Source of the DNA: Pseudoalteromonas piscicida
GTDB taxonomy: Bacteria > Pseudomonadota > Gammaproteobacteria > Enterobacterales > Alteromonadaceae
NCBI RefSeq assembly: GCF_002744175.1
Contig: NZ_NKHF01000083.1
Coordinates: forward strand, 1 to 32,075
DNA length: 32,075 bases
Reading direction: 5' to 3'
Shown: piece after piece, positions 16,403 through 25,639 of the stretch
Position numbering within the stretch: position 1 is the first letter of the stretch
Layout: each line of letters begins with the position of its first letter
Translations under genes and position numbers: made by a program
Notes under the pieces: model-generated
What the model was told of the DNA's origin: nothing
Database searches by the model: none
What the model saw: the letters and a program-made list of their open reading frames with translations, nothing else

Positions 16403-17918
16403 TATCGCGCCCGCTGTTTTTCGCTTCATAGAGTGCAGCATCAGCTCTATCAAAGGCACTTAACGCGGTATCACCTTTTTTGAACTGAGTAGCACCTAGA
16501 GAAATCGTAATTTCGACTTCTGTTTCTTTAAACTTAAACGGAATAGACTTAATCACCTGACGCACTTTTTCGAGCGGCTTTTTCGCATGAGTAAGCGGCA
16601 TGCCAGGCATTAGTAACACAAACTCTTCACCACCGTAACGGGCAATAAAGTCACTTTTTCTAATCGACTTCTTAAGCGCTCTTGCTATCACTTGGAGTGT
16701 TTTATCACCTGCACTATGACCATAACGGTCATTAATTGATTTAAAGTGATCAACATCAATCACCACCAAAGTGACGTCAGAATCATTTACCTCGAACAAA
16801 TGCATTTCATGGGTTAACCGCTCATCGAAGGCAGCTCGGTTAGGTAATTTAGTCAAGCTATCCAACAAACTCTTGAACTTTTGCTCACTCAACCGCTTTT
16901 GGTAACTCGAAACCTTAGTTTCAAGCGTATTGATGCGATTATTTATGGCGTCAAATGAATCTAACAGCGCTTCGCGTTCACTTTTTTCAAGCTTCTCCCT
17001 TGCAATTAAATCGGCACTAAGAAGCTTTAGTTCATTGTCTACCAGCGCTTTCAACTCAGTGATTGAGTTTGCGTCCTGTGTTCTTTGGTTAAGGTTTTGG
17101 ATCTTTGACTCAATCTTATCATTTAGTGATTGTAGCTCTTGCGATGTAGATTTAGAACGTGCTGTTGTTTCAACAATTGAGCGATGTAGTTCTTCTAAAG
17201 TCTGATTGAGTGAAACCAAAAAACCTTGTGCCGACTGACGCTCTCTTGCAATCGTCTGAGCAATGATTTTAATTACTTCTGTTGCCGCCGAATAAAGGTT
17301 ATCAAGGCGATCGTCCTGCGCGATGCTTTCTCTTATCTCTTTGACTTTTTCAATTGCATCGTCTTCGAAGATAAGTTCGTTGATCAGGGCTTGCAGTTCA
17401 GCGGCAAGTTCAGGTTGGCTACTATCTGACGCAGCTTCTGTTATCTCAACTTTAGATTGCAATACCGTATGATAAATAGACACCAACATCTCAAGAGCTG
17501 GAATGTAGGCATTGGTGGAGCTGATATTTTCGAGTTCAACGTCTAATAAATTTCGTAGCTTACGGCGTGATTCATCAGGTAAGCCTTTTAATTTCTGTAG
17601 TAACTTTCCGCTTTGCTGGATGGCAGATTGCAGTGCTTTTTGATTGGCAGAATTGACTGCTTCTTGTGACTTTAGCGGCTCAGAAATCCCATCAATAAAA
17701 GGAACTAATTGCTCAAAATCAACGCCTTTATTCAATGCGATACGAAACTTAGCCAATTGGTTATCAAGTGAAACATCTTGTCCTTTACAGGCTAAGGATA
17801 GTTTTGCAGCAAACTGAGTAAGGAGTTCTACTTGTTGTTTTCTAGCATCCTCAAGCGTTTTTCTAGCCTCGATGGCTTGTTTTAACTTTTGCTCGAGCAT
17901 TACGGCATTGTCAGTCAC
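16386..17918 (-). CDS. Diguanylate cyclase (GGDEF) with coiled-coil sensor region
   Basis: This 510-residue cytoplasmic protein has a C-terminal GGDEF domain starting near residue 345 (LDSLTKLPNRAAFDERL). It includes DVDHFKSINDRYGHSAGD and the active-site GGEEF near residues 428-432. An RxxD inhibitory site (RKSD) lies exactly five residues before GGEEF, so product inhibition by c-di-GMP is expected. The first ~340 residues are mostly helical with long coiled-coil stretches (for example RQSAQGFLVSLNQTLEELHR) and no membrane segment or recognised sensor domain. It should make c-di-GMP from two GTP. The gene is monocistronic and divergent from the M61 peptidase gene. Confidence 0.92.
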   Translation of the reverse strand: MTDNAVMLEQKLKQAIEARKTLEDARKQQVELLTQFAAKLSLACKGQDVSLDNQLAKFRIALNKGVDFEQLVPFIDGISEPLKSQEAVNSANQKALQSAIQQSGKLLQKLKGLPDESRRKLRNLLDVELENISSTNAYIPALEMLVSIYHTVLQSKVEITEAASDSSQPELAAELQALINELIFEDDAIEKVKEIRESIAQDDRLDNLYSAATEVIKIIAQTIARERQSAQGFLVSLNQTLEELHRSIVETTARSKSTSQELQSLNDKIESKIQNLNQRTQDANSITELKALVDNELKLLSADLIAREKLEKSEREALLDSFDAINNRINTLETKVSSYQKRLSEQKFKSLLDSLTKLPNRAAFDERLTHEMHLFEVNDSDVTLVVIDVDHFKSINDRYGHSAGDKTLQVIARALKKSIRKSDFIARYGGEEFVLLMPGMPLTHAKKPLEKVRQVIKSIPFKFKETEVEITISLGATQFKKGDTALSAFDRADAALYEAKNSGRDRLCFK

Positions 17919-18095
17919 AAATTTCCAGTCTTGAATTTCTCTCTTAGTTACTTAGTCTACAACAATTTTGCTCAATATGCGCGAAAATTTGACGTCGTAA
18001 CGTATCCGAATTTGCTGTTCACTCATCGATATTACTTCGCGTACAAGTCACTGATTTGATACATTGAAAAAATCTAGAATTATTTATTTCCAAGC

Positions 18096-19874
18096 ATGAA
18101 AAAAAGTCTTATCACCTTAGCTTGTCTTGCAGCCTTTAATGCCTATGCTGACGTTAATTACCAAATTGCCATCACACAACCAGAACACCACCTTGCCCAG
18201 GTGGAGGTGACCTTTCCAAAGTCTTCTCAAACTAGTATTGATGTTCAGTTGCCCGACTGGCGCACTGGTCGCTATGAAATCTTGAATTTAGCAAACGGTG
18301 TGCGTTTTTTTGCTGCAAAAGCTGAAAACGACGAAAGTTTAGCCTGGGAAAAAATAGACAAAAATACCTGGCGCGTCCACTTGTCTGAGCCCACGGAACT
18401 AACGGTACAGTATCAAATTTATGCCAATGAACTTGGCCTTCGCGCTCGACACATAGATGACACCCATGCATTTATCGACGCCTCAGGCTTTTTTATGTTC
18501 AGCGAGTCGTTCAGATCGGAGCCTGTGACAGTTGAGCTAGACGTTCCAAAAGACTGGCGTTCTGTCTCAGGAATGGACTTTGCTGACTCAAAACACAGCT
18601 TTAAAGCAGCGAATTACGACATTCTTCTCGATTCGCCGATAGAAACCGGCGTCAATCAACTACACAAATTTGAAGTCGATAACCGTCAATATGAGCTGGT
18701 AATCTGGGGAGAAGGCAACTTTGATGTTGAATTAATGCTCAACGACCTCAAGAAACTGGTCAAAACTGGCACATTGATTTGGGATGATTACCCTTACGAT
18801 CGCTATGTATTTATGGTACATGCAACCAGCGGCGCTCGTGGTGCTACAGAACACTTGAATTCAACCATTATCCAAAGACACAGAGATAGCTTTAAAGATA
18901 GAGATGATTATATCGGGTTTATCTCAACAGCCGCTCATGAGTTTATTCATACTTGGAATGTCAAAAATTATCGTCCAGCGGGAATGGTACCTTACGATTA
19001 TGTTGCACCAAACTATACCGACTTATTATGGTTAGCAGAGGGGTCAACGAGCTATTTCGAAGACTATTTATTGTTGAGCTCAGGGATCACCACCAATGAT
19101 GAATACCTAAAGATGCTCACCAAGCGTGTTAATCGCCACTTAAAAACGCCGGGTCGCCACGTGCAATCTGTAGCAGCAACCAGTTTTGATAAGTGGATTA
19201 ATCAAGGGGGCGATCACGGTATTAACTACAGCACCAATATCTATTCTGAAGGAGCACTCGTTTCCATGGCGCTAGATATTGATTTATTGGCAAAATCAAA
19301 TGGTAAAACTAGCTACCGTGACGTCCACAGAGCACTTTACCAGCAGCATAAGTTGCCAAATAGTTTTACCAGTGAAGATGTTAAAAACATCTTGAAAACG
19401 CTGACCGGTCGCGACTATAGCGCTTGGTGGAAGGACTATGTTGATACCCCTGCCGATATTGATTTTGACGCACTGTTTGCCAAAGTGGGATTAGTATACG
19501 ACTATCCGAGCTCTGCAGAAGTTGTCGCCGGCTTTGAGGGTAAGGCAAAAACGAATGGTGAATTGCTTACACTTACTCACGTCGCCCGAGATGGAAACGC
19601 TTGGCAAGCGGGCCTTACCGCGGGAGACCATATAGTGGCATTTGATAAGCACCATGTCAGGAAAGACCTTACCGCGAGCTTAGCACACTTTAAGCCTGGT
19701 CAAACTGTCACTGTGGATTATATTCGTAGAGATAAGTTAATGAGTACAACACTAACACTTGGCCGCGATTTTAATAAACCGAAGCAGATCACATTTTCAA
19801 CTGAACCTACCAAAGCGCAAACCGCACTTTACAAAGCTTGGATGGGGGTTTCTCATCCACATGAAGTGAAGTAA
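18096..19874 (+). CDS. M61-family aminopeptidase with C-terminal PDZ domain
   Basis: This 592-residue exported peptidase begins with a signal peptide (MKKSLITLACLAAFNAYA, cleavage near residue 18). The N-terminal beta-sandwich typical of M61 includes LPDWRTGRYEILNLANGVRFF. The zinc site is HEFIHTWN at residues 281-288 with the third ligand probably Glu315 in WLAEGSTSYFEDY. YSEGALVSMALDIDL is a further M61 block. A PDZ domain occupies roughly residues 484-555 (GNAWQAGLTAGDHIVAF). M61 enzymes (glycyl aminopeptidase type) remove N-terminal Gly or Ala from peptides; here it would act in the periplasm or be secreted. The Shine-Dalgarno is weak. It is a single gene ending at a strong bidirectional terminator. 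Confidence 0.92.
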   Translation: MKKSLITLACLAAFNAYADVNYQIAITQPEHHLAQVEVTFPKSSQTSIDVQLPDWRTGRYEILNLANGVRFFAAKAENDESLAWEKIDKNTWRVHLSEPTELTVQYQIYANELGLRARHIDDTHAFIDASGFFMFSESFRSEPVTVELDVPKDWRSVSGMDFADSKHSFKAANYDILLDSPIETGVNQLHKFEVDNRQYELVIWGEGNFDVELMLNDLKKLVKTGTLIWDDYPYDRYVFMVHATSGARGATEHLNSTIIQRHRDSFKDRDDYIGFISTAAHEFIHTWNVKNYRPAGMVPYDYVAPNYTDLLWLAEGSTSYFEDYLLLSSGITTNDEYLKMLTKRVNRHLKTPGRHVQSVAATSFDKWINQGGDHGINYSTNIYSEGALVSMALDIDLLAKSNGKTSYRDVHRALYQQHKLPNSFTSEDVKNILKTLTGRDYSAWWKDYVDTPADIDFDALFAKVGLVYDYPSSAEVVAGFEGKAKTNGELLTLTHVARDGNAWQAGLTAGDHIVAFDKHHVRKDLTASLAHFKPGQTVTVDYIRRDKLMSTTLTLGRDFNKPKQITFSTEPTKAQTALYKAWMGVSHPHEVK

Positions 19875-19881
19875 AAACCAA

Positions 19882-19906
19882 AAAGGGCTGATATTTTCAG
19901 CCCTTT
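19882..19906. terminator. Bidirectional terminator between M61 and YkvA-like genes
   Basis: A 10-bp perfect stem (AAAGGGCTGA / TCAGCCCTTT) with a 5-nt loop lies between convergent genes. On the minus strand it is followed by a T-rich run. On the plus strand only the T bases within the stem are available. Confidence 0.8.
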
Positions 19907-19959
19907 ACAATTCAGATCTTTCAAAATCTTTGCTTGATATCGTCTCAATACAGTATTTA

Positions 19960-20508
19960 TTACATAATACGAGAGAAGAAACGAGAGCGGTTTTTTGAAC
20001 GACCCCTGCGCATTGATGAACGGATCTGAGAACGAGTTCCCGCCAACCAGCTTTCGCGATCAACTTTAGCCGCATCGCCACGTCTTGCTTCTTCAGTGGC
20101 ACGGAACCCACAAAACTCACGGTAGGCTTTAAGATCTAGCGATAGTTCTTGTAATACCAGTTCAATCATGATGGCATCATCAACATAACCCAGAACCGGT
20201 ATGTGATCAGGCACTATGTCTTCAGGTTCACTGAAATAAGCCAAAGAGGCCATAATTTCACGTTTTTCATCTTCTGGCATTTGCCACTCTTCATCCAACA
20301 CAGCATCAATTAACGTCTGTAGTGAGATAAGGCGAGTGCTAACAAATTCAGGAAGGTTAGATTTTTCCATTGTCGCGACTAGGTCACGCGCTTTAGCTAT
20401 GATTTCTGCATCACTCATGTCGCTATTTTTTTCGATAGCGGCTTTCATCATTCCACGGAAGTGTTCAAGATCTGAATCAGAAAGTTCAAAGTTGATTTCT
20501 ATAGACAC
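19960..20508 (-). CDS. YkvA/DUF1232-family protein
   Basis: This 182-residue protein starts with GTG (20508), with GAGGGAG about 8 nt upstream. The DUF1232 core is LAYFSEPEDIVPDHIPVLGYVDDAIMI (residues ~88-114), whose D-x-x-P-D...P..G..DD pattern is diagnostic. The N-terminus is an acidic helix-rich region. The C-terminus is strongly basic (SMRRGRSKNRSRFFSR), which may bind nucleic acid or the membrane surface. The family has no established function. It is probably monocistronic, ending at the shared terminator. Confidence 0.8.
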   Translation of the reverse strand: MSIEINFELSDSDLEHFRGMMKAAIEKNSDMSDAEIIAKARDLVATMEKSNLPEFVSTRLISLQTLIDAVLDEEWQMPEDEKREIMASLAYFSEPEDIVPDHIPVLGYVDDAIMIELVLQELSLDLKAYREFCGFRATEEARRGDAAKVDRESWLAGTRSQIRSSMRRGRSKNRSRFFSRIM

Positions 20509-20703
20509 GTCTGTGCTCCCTCAACGTTGTTATTATTAATGGTTTAAGCAAAAAGTTAAACTTATTGCAATAATCTAAGATACTAGCACATCTTTTTCAG
20601 AAGTCTTCCCATAAATTACACTTTTAACATGATTTTTTCGCTATTGTGTATATTCTAAAAGCCATTGTTTAGAAGGCGTACAGCTAAGTTTTAGGCGTTT
20701 AAA

Positions 20704-21465
20704 TTAGAAGTAGGGACGATACTGATTAAGCATTGCTCTACGGTGAAATTGATTTTGCACATATTTATTAATTTGAAGTCGTTGTTTACGCCAAAAGTAG
20801 CTGAACCCATTTTCGCTTCCCTTAACTCTTCCTATGGTACTAGGAAAAATATCAGCGTGCGTTACAGGGCAGGGCGTTGCTAACAGAATACTCAGTTCCA
20901 TTTCCCAAAAGTGTTGATAATCAATATCAATTGGTCGACCAAAAGGCCGTGCATGTGCCAAAATTTTTCGCGCACCTTGCAAGCTCACTATTTGCGCAAC
21001 CGTTCCCGCAGGAACTTTATTTGCTATGGTAAGTGAGAGTGATTCTGTGACTTTGCATTGTGCTATCGCTGTCCGCTTATTGCTTTGAGATTGGAATAAC
21101 TTAATCATATCCCAACTAAAAGTTAATTGGCTGATGGCCTTATCTATAGGTCTAAGATCAGTGACAAGCTCAAAATCATCTTCAAAAATAAACGCGTAGG
21201 GAAGTGCTCTTGAGACGATTTCTTCAAGCACCTTAAGATGGCTTAAATAACATCCCACCTCACCAGAGGTTAGGGGGCGGTAATATTGTTTTGCATTTTT
21301 CTCTTTGCTGTAACTTTTGCTAAGCACAACGTCACTGACCTCAGCCCCATGAACGGCGCTAATCCTTTCAAAGTCGAGGGAGAATTGCTCAAATTGAATG
21401 CTTGATGTTTCTAGCCTCTGTGAACAGTTGTCGAGGTTAATAAGAAATATGTGCGGCTTTTTCAC
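20704..21465 (-). CDS. Glycosyltransferase family 25 (LPS-type) protein
   Basis: The protein shows the GT25 pattern: PHIFLINLDNCSQRL at the N-terminus, ISAVHGAEV, LTSGEVGCYLSHLKVLEEIV, and the acidic motif YAFIFEDDFELV. GT25 enzymes add sugars, often galactose, to lipooligosaccharide. A longer frame reaches an ATG at 21552, but that codon lies in the loop of the upstream gene's terminator hairpin and its extra residues do not fit the family. I therefore chose the GTG at 21465, just before KKPHIFLINLD (about 253 aa). The Shine-Dalgarno is weak, and a TTG 12 bp earlier is possible. It is a solitary glycosyltransferase with no LPS cluster around it. Confidence 0.75.
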   Translation of the reverse strand: MKKPHIFLINLDNCSQRLETSSIQFEQFSLDFERISAVHGAEVSDVVLSKSYSKEKNAKQYYRPLTSGEVGCYLSHLKVLEEIVSRALPYAFIFEDDFELVTDLRPIDKAISQLTFSWDMIKLFQSQSNKRTAIAQCKVTESLSLTIANKVPAGTVAQIVSLQGARKILAHARPFGRPIDIDYQHFWEMELSILLATPCPVTHADIFPSTIGRVKGSENGFSYFWRKQRLQINKYVQNQFHRRAMLNQYRPYF

Positions 21466-21538
21466 TGGTCTTTTCAATCTATTGGCAAGTAACAATATGA
21501 GTTTGCTGCAATTGTATGACGCAGATATGACAAGTGAA

Positions 21539-21566
21539 AACGAGTAGGGCATACACCCTACTCGTT
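21539..21566 (-). terminator. Terminator after dermatopontin-like gene
   Basis: An 11-bp perfect stem (arms 21539-21549 and 21556-21566, core CGAGTAGGG / CCCTACTCG) with a 6-nt loop lies 10 bp after the stop at 21576. On the minus strand it ends in TTTTC. Confidence 0.8.
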
Positions 21567-21575
21567 AATTAATGA

Positions 21576-22367
21576 TCACCAATCACTTGCTGCAGAGCAG
21601 TAAGTTACTGCTGTTTGGCGGTCCTCGGTTCTATTGTCATGGCGGCTAGACATACCAATGAGTGCACCATTTCCACCTAGTGTCCAAGGTTGGTCATATC
21701 CTGTGTATTGAGTCGTAATGCAAGACTCAGCAAACAAAGCAGCGCCAACACTTGATGTCGCCATTGATGCACAGTTAAAGTTGAACAATCTATCTTCTCT
21801 ACCGTTATCGTGACGGCTTGACATACCCACCAAGAATTGACCATTTGGACACACAAAGTTGAATGCCTGATCATATGAATTTACGTAACCGCTCCACTTT
21901 GTTGTTTTACGGTAAATACGGCTACCGCTATCAGTAGTAAACTTAGCGCAAACTAAACTGAAACGTCTGTCCTCTTGTTTATTCTGATGGTAACTAGAAA
22001 TTGATTTTACAAACATATTGTTTGGACAGGTGTAAGTAAATGCTTGATCAAAATCATTTAAGTAACCCGTATTTAGTTCGCTATAAATTCGTAAGTTACC
22101 ACCGGCAAGCATAGTTGCGCTATCCGCTTCATTAACGTCGTCGAACTGGGTTAACTTGCTCTGCGTTACTGAGAAAGCAGACACGTCATTATTGGTTTCA
22201 ATTAACGCAATAATCTCATCTAGATTGTCAGCCTGTGATGCTGGGATCTCATAAACACTGCCGTTGAGTGTATATTCAAACACTTTAGCTTCATCTTTAG
22301 CTAAAGCAGGTGATTGTACGAGCATAACAGCAAGAGAAAGCGCTGAAACCTTAAGTAGTGAGTTCAT
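21576..22367 (-). CDS. Secreted dermatopontin-like repeat protein
   Basis: This 263-residue protein has a signal peptide (MNSLLKVSALSLAVMLVQSPALA, cleavage near 23), a linker, and three repeats at residues 101-140, 160-199 and 220-257. Each follows the pattern Y-x-(N)-x-[YF]-DQ-[AP]-[FW]...CPN/G...I/V-G-[IM]-SS-x-H-xN-x-x-EDR-x...C. This matches the dermatopontin fold, best known from animal extracellular matrix and found sporadically in bacteria. Repeats 1 and 2 each hold a cysteine pair (C114/C140, C173/C199). Repeat 3 lacks the first cysteine at that place but has C216 and C257. It probably acts outside the cell in adhesion or carbohydrate binding, though the ligand is unknown. It is monocistronic, with its own terminator and a 455-bp upstream gap. 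Confidence 0.8.
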   Translation of the reverse strand: MNSLLKVSALSLAVMLVQSPALAKDEAKVFEYTLNGSVYEIPASQADNLDEIIALIETNNDVSAFSVTQSKLTQFDDVNEADSATMLAGGNLRIYSELNTGYLNDFDQAFTYTCPNNMFVKSISSYHQNKQEDRRFSLVCAKFTTDSGSRIYRKTTKWSGYVNSYDQAFNFVCPNGQFLVGMSSRHDNGREDRLFNFNCASMATSSVGAALFAESCITTQYTGYDQPWTLGGNGALIGMSSRHDNRTEDRQTAVTYCSAASDW

Positions 22368-22822
22368 CTTAATTCCTTTAAAAAGTTCAATTTAGTCGTG
22401 TGCTAATTGATTTAGCATCTGCATTTAATGCCATTTTAAATAACAAAACAAGCATTATATTTACATAAAGAAACCAGACAAATGCATAAAAACAAATAAT
22501 AAATTTAAGATTATTGTCAACCACACTATGGCAAAAAAGAACTAGAATCATATATTTCGCGGGTCGTCAGTGCATCGCTATGGGGGGTTATTCAGTATTT
22601 ACATATAAACGAATGGCCAGGCCGCCACAGTTCGCTCGAGCACAGCAATAATGAAAATTCTATTAAGGTAAAATCGTGATTAAAAATAGGCAACGTGGCT
22701 AACTAGGGTTGAAGGCAAGCAAGTTGAAGCGACCGCGGTAAATAGCCTGATCTAGTACATTTAACCCAGCTCAACTTAAGACTTACTCGCCATACTCACT
22801 ACAACGATGATTGTGATTAACT
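22368..22822. other. 455-bp gap without a gene
   Basis: This region is AT-rich next to the dermatopontin-like gene, whose promoter it must carry, and less so in the middle. I see no open frame with a good start, no tRNA and no strong U-tailed hairpin. It also covers the 3' flank of the lipoprotein gene. Confidence 0.5.
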
Positions 22823-23323
22823 TTATTTATTACTTACGTTAAAGGTCACAAGCCAAGGTGCAACTTTGTCTAAGCTTCGGCCCAACTCAATATCGATAAC
22901 AGCAGTAGAGTTGGGAGACACCAATTGAGTGTGCATCGACTCGCCGTTGTCTTTTTCCGTCGCCACCCAATTAGCATCTAAACATTGCTTGGCAAGACTT
23001 TGAGCATAAATATGGATTTTTACCGCACCTTGGTAATCTTTAAATTGCTCTTGGCACGTATATTTGGTTTTACCCGATGTCCCTTCAATGATCTGACACT
23101 TATTACCAACAAGGTGCGCCTTGGCTTGCCAAGAGTTGATTAAATTACTTCCAACTTCAGCACCTTTAAGTACAGCAAACCCTGTAGAAGAGGCATTGAG
23201 CAAAGCGTCTAACTTTTCACACCCCGACATATCATCGAGCTTTTCTTGTTGGTCCGGTGTCAGTGTCGAGCATCCGGTAGCAGTTATTCCAGCGAGTAGT
23301 AAAACAATAGATTTTATTTTCAT
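22823..23323 (-). CDS. Small lipoprotein, function unknown
   Basis: This is a protein of 166 residues from the ATG at 23323. An in-frame TTG at 23335 is less likely because the ATG gives the classic MKIKSIVLLLAG signal. The signal ends in a lipobox-like ATGC (cysteine near residue 18), so it is probably a lipoprotein. The mature part begins STLTPDQQEKLDDMSGCEKLDALL and has further cysteines (GNKCQIIEG, TKYTCQEQF, AKQCLDANW) that may pair in the periplasm. I do not recognise the family. The gene stands alone. Confidence 0.65.
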   Translation of the reverse strand: MKIKSIVLLLAGITATGCSTLTPDQQEKLDDMSGCEKLDALLNASSTGFAVLKGAEVGSNLINSWQAKAHLVGNKCQIIEGTSGKTKYTCQEQFKDYQGAVKIHIYAQSLAKQCLDANWVATEKDNGESMHTQLVSPNSTAVIDIELGRSLDKVAPWLVTFNVSNK

Positions 23324-23462
23324 TCTTGGTTCCAACCTCTAGCAGTGACAACAATAACCTTAGTTGATCAATACACTGCTGTATAATCTTAAGATTATCC
23401 GCAGTTTATCTTAATGAAGCTGAATGGGAGTTGATCTACAATAGCAATTTGCACCAATTAAG

Positions 23463-23498
23463 CAGGGGGTTAACATAGCATTGAAACTGCGCCCCCTG
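23463..23498. terminator. Possible hairpin downstream of the his operon
   Basis: CAGGGGG (23463-23469) and CCCCCTG (23492-23498) could form a 7-bp stem with a 22-nt loop, about 35-70 bp after the hisIE stop. The T-run is missing, so this is tentative. Confidence 0.35.
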
Positions 23499-23515
23499 AT
23501 TTAGGAATTACTATT

Positions 23516-23533
23516 TAACCTGAGTGCAGGTTA
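23516..23533. terminator. Hairpin at hisIE stop codon
   Basis: TAACCTG / CAGGTTA (7-bp arms, 4-nt loop) includes the hisIE stop codon. A short stability hairpin is more likely than a full terminator because no U-run follows. Confidence 0.35.
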
Positions 23534-24142
23534 TTTATGCCTATTTTCGAGTGTACTTACCACCTCACTGAGTGTCAGACCTTGTCGCTGTAATAGTACA
23601 ATGAGGTGATACAGTAAGTCTGCGGATTCATTGAGTAACTCTTGGTTATCGTTTTTCATTGCAGCCAACGCCACCTCAACGCCTTCTTCTCCGACTTTTT
23701 GACAGCTGCGGCTTAAGTCCTTAGCGAATAAAGAGGCGGTATAACTGCTCTTTGGAGATGCAGTTTTCCGCTGAGCTATTACACGCTCAAGCTTTCCTAA
23801 AAATGCAAGCTCAGGCATGGTGTCCGCAAAGCAGCTTTCGCTGCCAAGGTGACAAGTTGGGCCCTGTGGTTTTGCGTAAATCAGCAGGCTGTCTTTATCA
23901 CAATCGGTATGTACTTCTACTAAGGTTAACACATTGTTTGAGGTCTCACCTTTGGTCCAAAGACGAGATTTAGAGCGCGAATAAAAAGTAACGAGTTGCT
24001 TTTCTAGTGTCACTTCAAGGGCTTCTCTATTCATAAAGCCTTGCATCAATACCACCCCAGTTAATGCATCTTGCACTATTGCTGGAATAAGTGTTGATTT
24101 ATTGAAGTCTACTTCAGCAATGTTTTGTTTATTAATTATCAT
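23531..24142 (-). CDS. hisIE: Bifunctional phosphoribosyl-AMP cyclohydrolase / phosphoribosyl-ATP pyrophosphatase
   Basis: This 203-residue fusion catalyses steps 2 and 3 of histidine synthesis. The HisI part (residues 1-~110) shows [17 protein letters not shown] and the metal site [12 protein letters not shown]...[12 protein letters not shown]. The HisE part (residues ~115-203) shows [15 protein letters not shown] and [16 protein letters not shown]. Length and domain order match the enteric fusion (203 aa). It overlaps the hisF stop by 4 bp (ATGA) and is the last gene of the operon. Confidence 0.97.
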   Translation of the reverse strand: MIINKQNIAEVDFNKSTLIPAIVQDALTGVVLMQGFMNREALEVTLEKQLVTFYSRSKSRLWTKGETSNNVLTLVEVHTDCDKDSLLIYAKPQGPTCHLGSESCFADTMPELAFLGKLERVIAQRKTASPKSSYTASLFAKDLSRSCQKVGEEGVEVALAAMKNDNQELLNESADLLYHLIVLLQRQGLTLSEVVSTLENRHK

Positions 24143-24912
24143 TGTCTTGCCGCCACATCATTATTTATTAAGAACTGCTTAAGCTCAGGAATTTCGATTA
24201 TACCTTTATGGAACACGCTTGCAGCCAAGGCACCGTCAACATCTGTTTGTTTAAAAACGTCAACAAAATCTTGCATGCTGCCAGCGCCACCAGAGGCAAT
24301 AAGAGGTACTTTACACAGCTTTCTAATCTCGCTGAGCTGCTCAATATCATAGCCTTTACGCACGCCATCTTGGTTCATGCAATTAAGTACAATTTCTCCG
24401 GCTCCAAGATCTTGAACTTGTTTGACCCATTCTTGCGTTTTGTATCGAGTGCGGCTTGAAGCATTCGGATCGCCGGTTAACTGATATACTAAATACGCTT
24501 GCGTTTGTTGATCATAAAAGCTGTCTACACCTACAACCACACATTGCTTGCCAAACTCGTCATGTAACTCTTTAATGAGTTCAGGTCGTGCAATCGCTGG
24601 GCTATTAATGGAGATTTTATCTGCCCCTTGCTCAAGTACTCGAGCGGCATCTGCCACCGACTTAATCCCACCAGCTACGCAAAATGGTATATCGATATGT
24701 CTGGCAATTTCGGCGACCCAGTTTACGTCTAGCAGGCGCTTTTCAACGCTGGCGCTGATTTCATAAAACACCAGTTCATCAGCTCCGGCTTCGCTATAAC
24801 GCTGGGCTAGATCTAGAATATCACCTACCACTTCATGGCCTTGGAATTTTACACCTTTGACAACTTGACCGTCTTTTACGTCTAAACAAGGAATTATGCG
24901 TTTTGATAACAT
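24139..24912 (-). CDS. hisF: Imidazole glycerol phosphate synthase cyclase subunit
   Basis: This 257-residue TIM-barrel protein closes the imidazole ring using ammonia from HisH, releasing IGP and AICAR. It shows [22 protein letters not shown] at the start, with the catalytic Asp at residue 11, [21 protein letters not shown], and the second catalytic Asp in [14 protein letters not shown]. The length is standard. It overlaps hisA by 19 bp and hisIE by 4 bp. The HisF tunnel needs a HisH partner, which is frameshifted here. Confidence 0.97.
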   Translation of the reverse strand: MLSKRIIPCLDVKDGQVVKGVKFQGHEVVGDILDLAQRYSEAGADELVFYEISASVEKRLLDVNWVAEIARHIDIPFCVAGGIKSVADAARVLEQGADKISINSPAIARPELIKELHDEFGKQCVVVGVDSFYDQQTQAYLVYQLTGDPNASSRTRYKTQEWVKQVQDLGAGEIVLNCMNQDGVRKGYDIEQLSEIRKLCKVPLIASGGAGSMQDFVDVFKQTDVDGALAASVFHKGIIEIPELKQFLINNDVAARQ

Positions 24913-25628
24913 GCTAGTGCGTCCTCCACTGTGAACACTCCTTCAAGTAGCGATTTGCCAAGTATTACTCCACCTACCTGTTGCTTCGCAAGCCGTTTAA
25001 TATCATCGAGAGAGCTCACGCCCCCAGAGGCTTGCACTTTTAATGCGCTGTTGTGGTTGGTGATGTCTTCATATAATGAAAACGATGGCCCAGTCATGGT
25101 ACCGTCCTTACTGATGTCCGTACATAGATAATCAACTATTCCTTGCCCAGCGTAAAAATCGAGTAACTCGAACAGGTCACTTTCTGCGTTATTTAGCCAC
25201 CCATGAGTGGCAGGTGCCCAGCCGTTCTGGGTTTTATTGACGTCGAGTGCAATCACGAACCTATCGGCACCACACTCTTTTATCCACGCAGCCACTTCTT
25301 GTTGTTTTTCAACTGCCATTGATCCTATTACCACTTGAGCAGCACCAGCTTCAAGCCATTGTTTAACATCTTCAATGCTGCGAATGCCGCCGCCAACCTG
25401 AAATGGAACCGTCAATGCTTTGGTAGCGGCTTGAATGGTGCGCCATTGCTTTTTACTCGGATCACGAGCGCCTTCTAGATCCACTAAATGTAGCTTGGCT
25501 GCGCCTGCATTTTGGTATTCAAGTAAACGCTCAGCTAAATTAAATGGGTAAAACTGTGCGGTTTCATACTTGCCTTGATATAAACGAACAATATTGTTCT
25601 CTAGTACATCTAAAGCGGGAATAATCAT
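24894..25628 (-). CDS. hisA: ProFAR isomerase (phosphoribosylformimino-AICAR isomerase)
   Basis: This 244-residue TIM barrel opens the ribose of ProFAR to give PRFAR. It shows [19 protein letters not shown] with the catalytic Asp at residue 7, [22 protein letters not shown] and the second catalytic Asp in [14 protein letters not shown]. It starts 11 bp after the hisH stop and overlaps hisF by 19 bp, so translation is coupled. Confidence 0.97.
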   Translation of the reverse strand: MIIPALDVLENNIVRLYQGKYETAQFYPFNLAERLLEYQNAGAAKLHLVDLEGARDPSKKQWRTIQAATKALTVPFQVGGGIRSIEDVKQWLEAGAAQVVIGSMAVEKQQEVAAWIKECGADRFVIALDVNKTQNGWAPATHGWLNNAESDLFELLDFYAGQGIVDYLCTDISKDGTMTGPSFSLYEDITNHNSALKVQASGGVSSLDDIKRLAKQQVGGVILGKSLLEGVFTVEDALACYQNA

Positions 25629-25639
25629 TGTTCGTCCTT

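Noticed and set aside
19905..20120. Second minus-strand frame overlapping the 3' end of the YkvA-like gene
   Set aside because: It is the out-of-frame shadow of a gene with a clear DUF1232 core.
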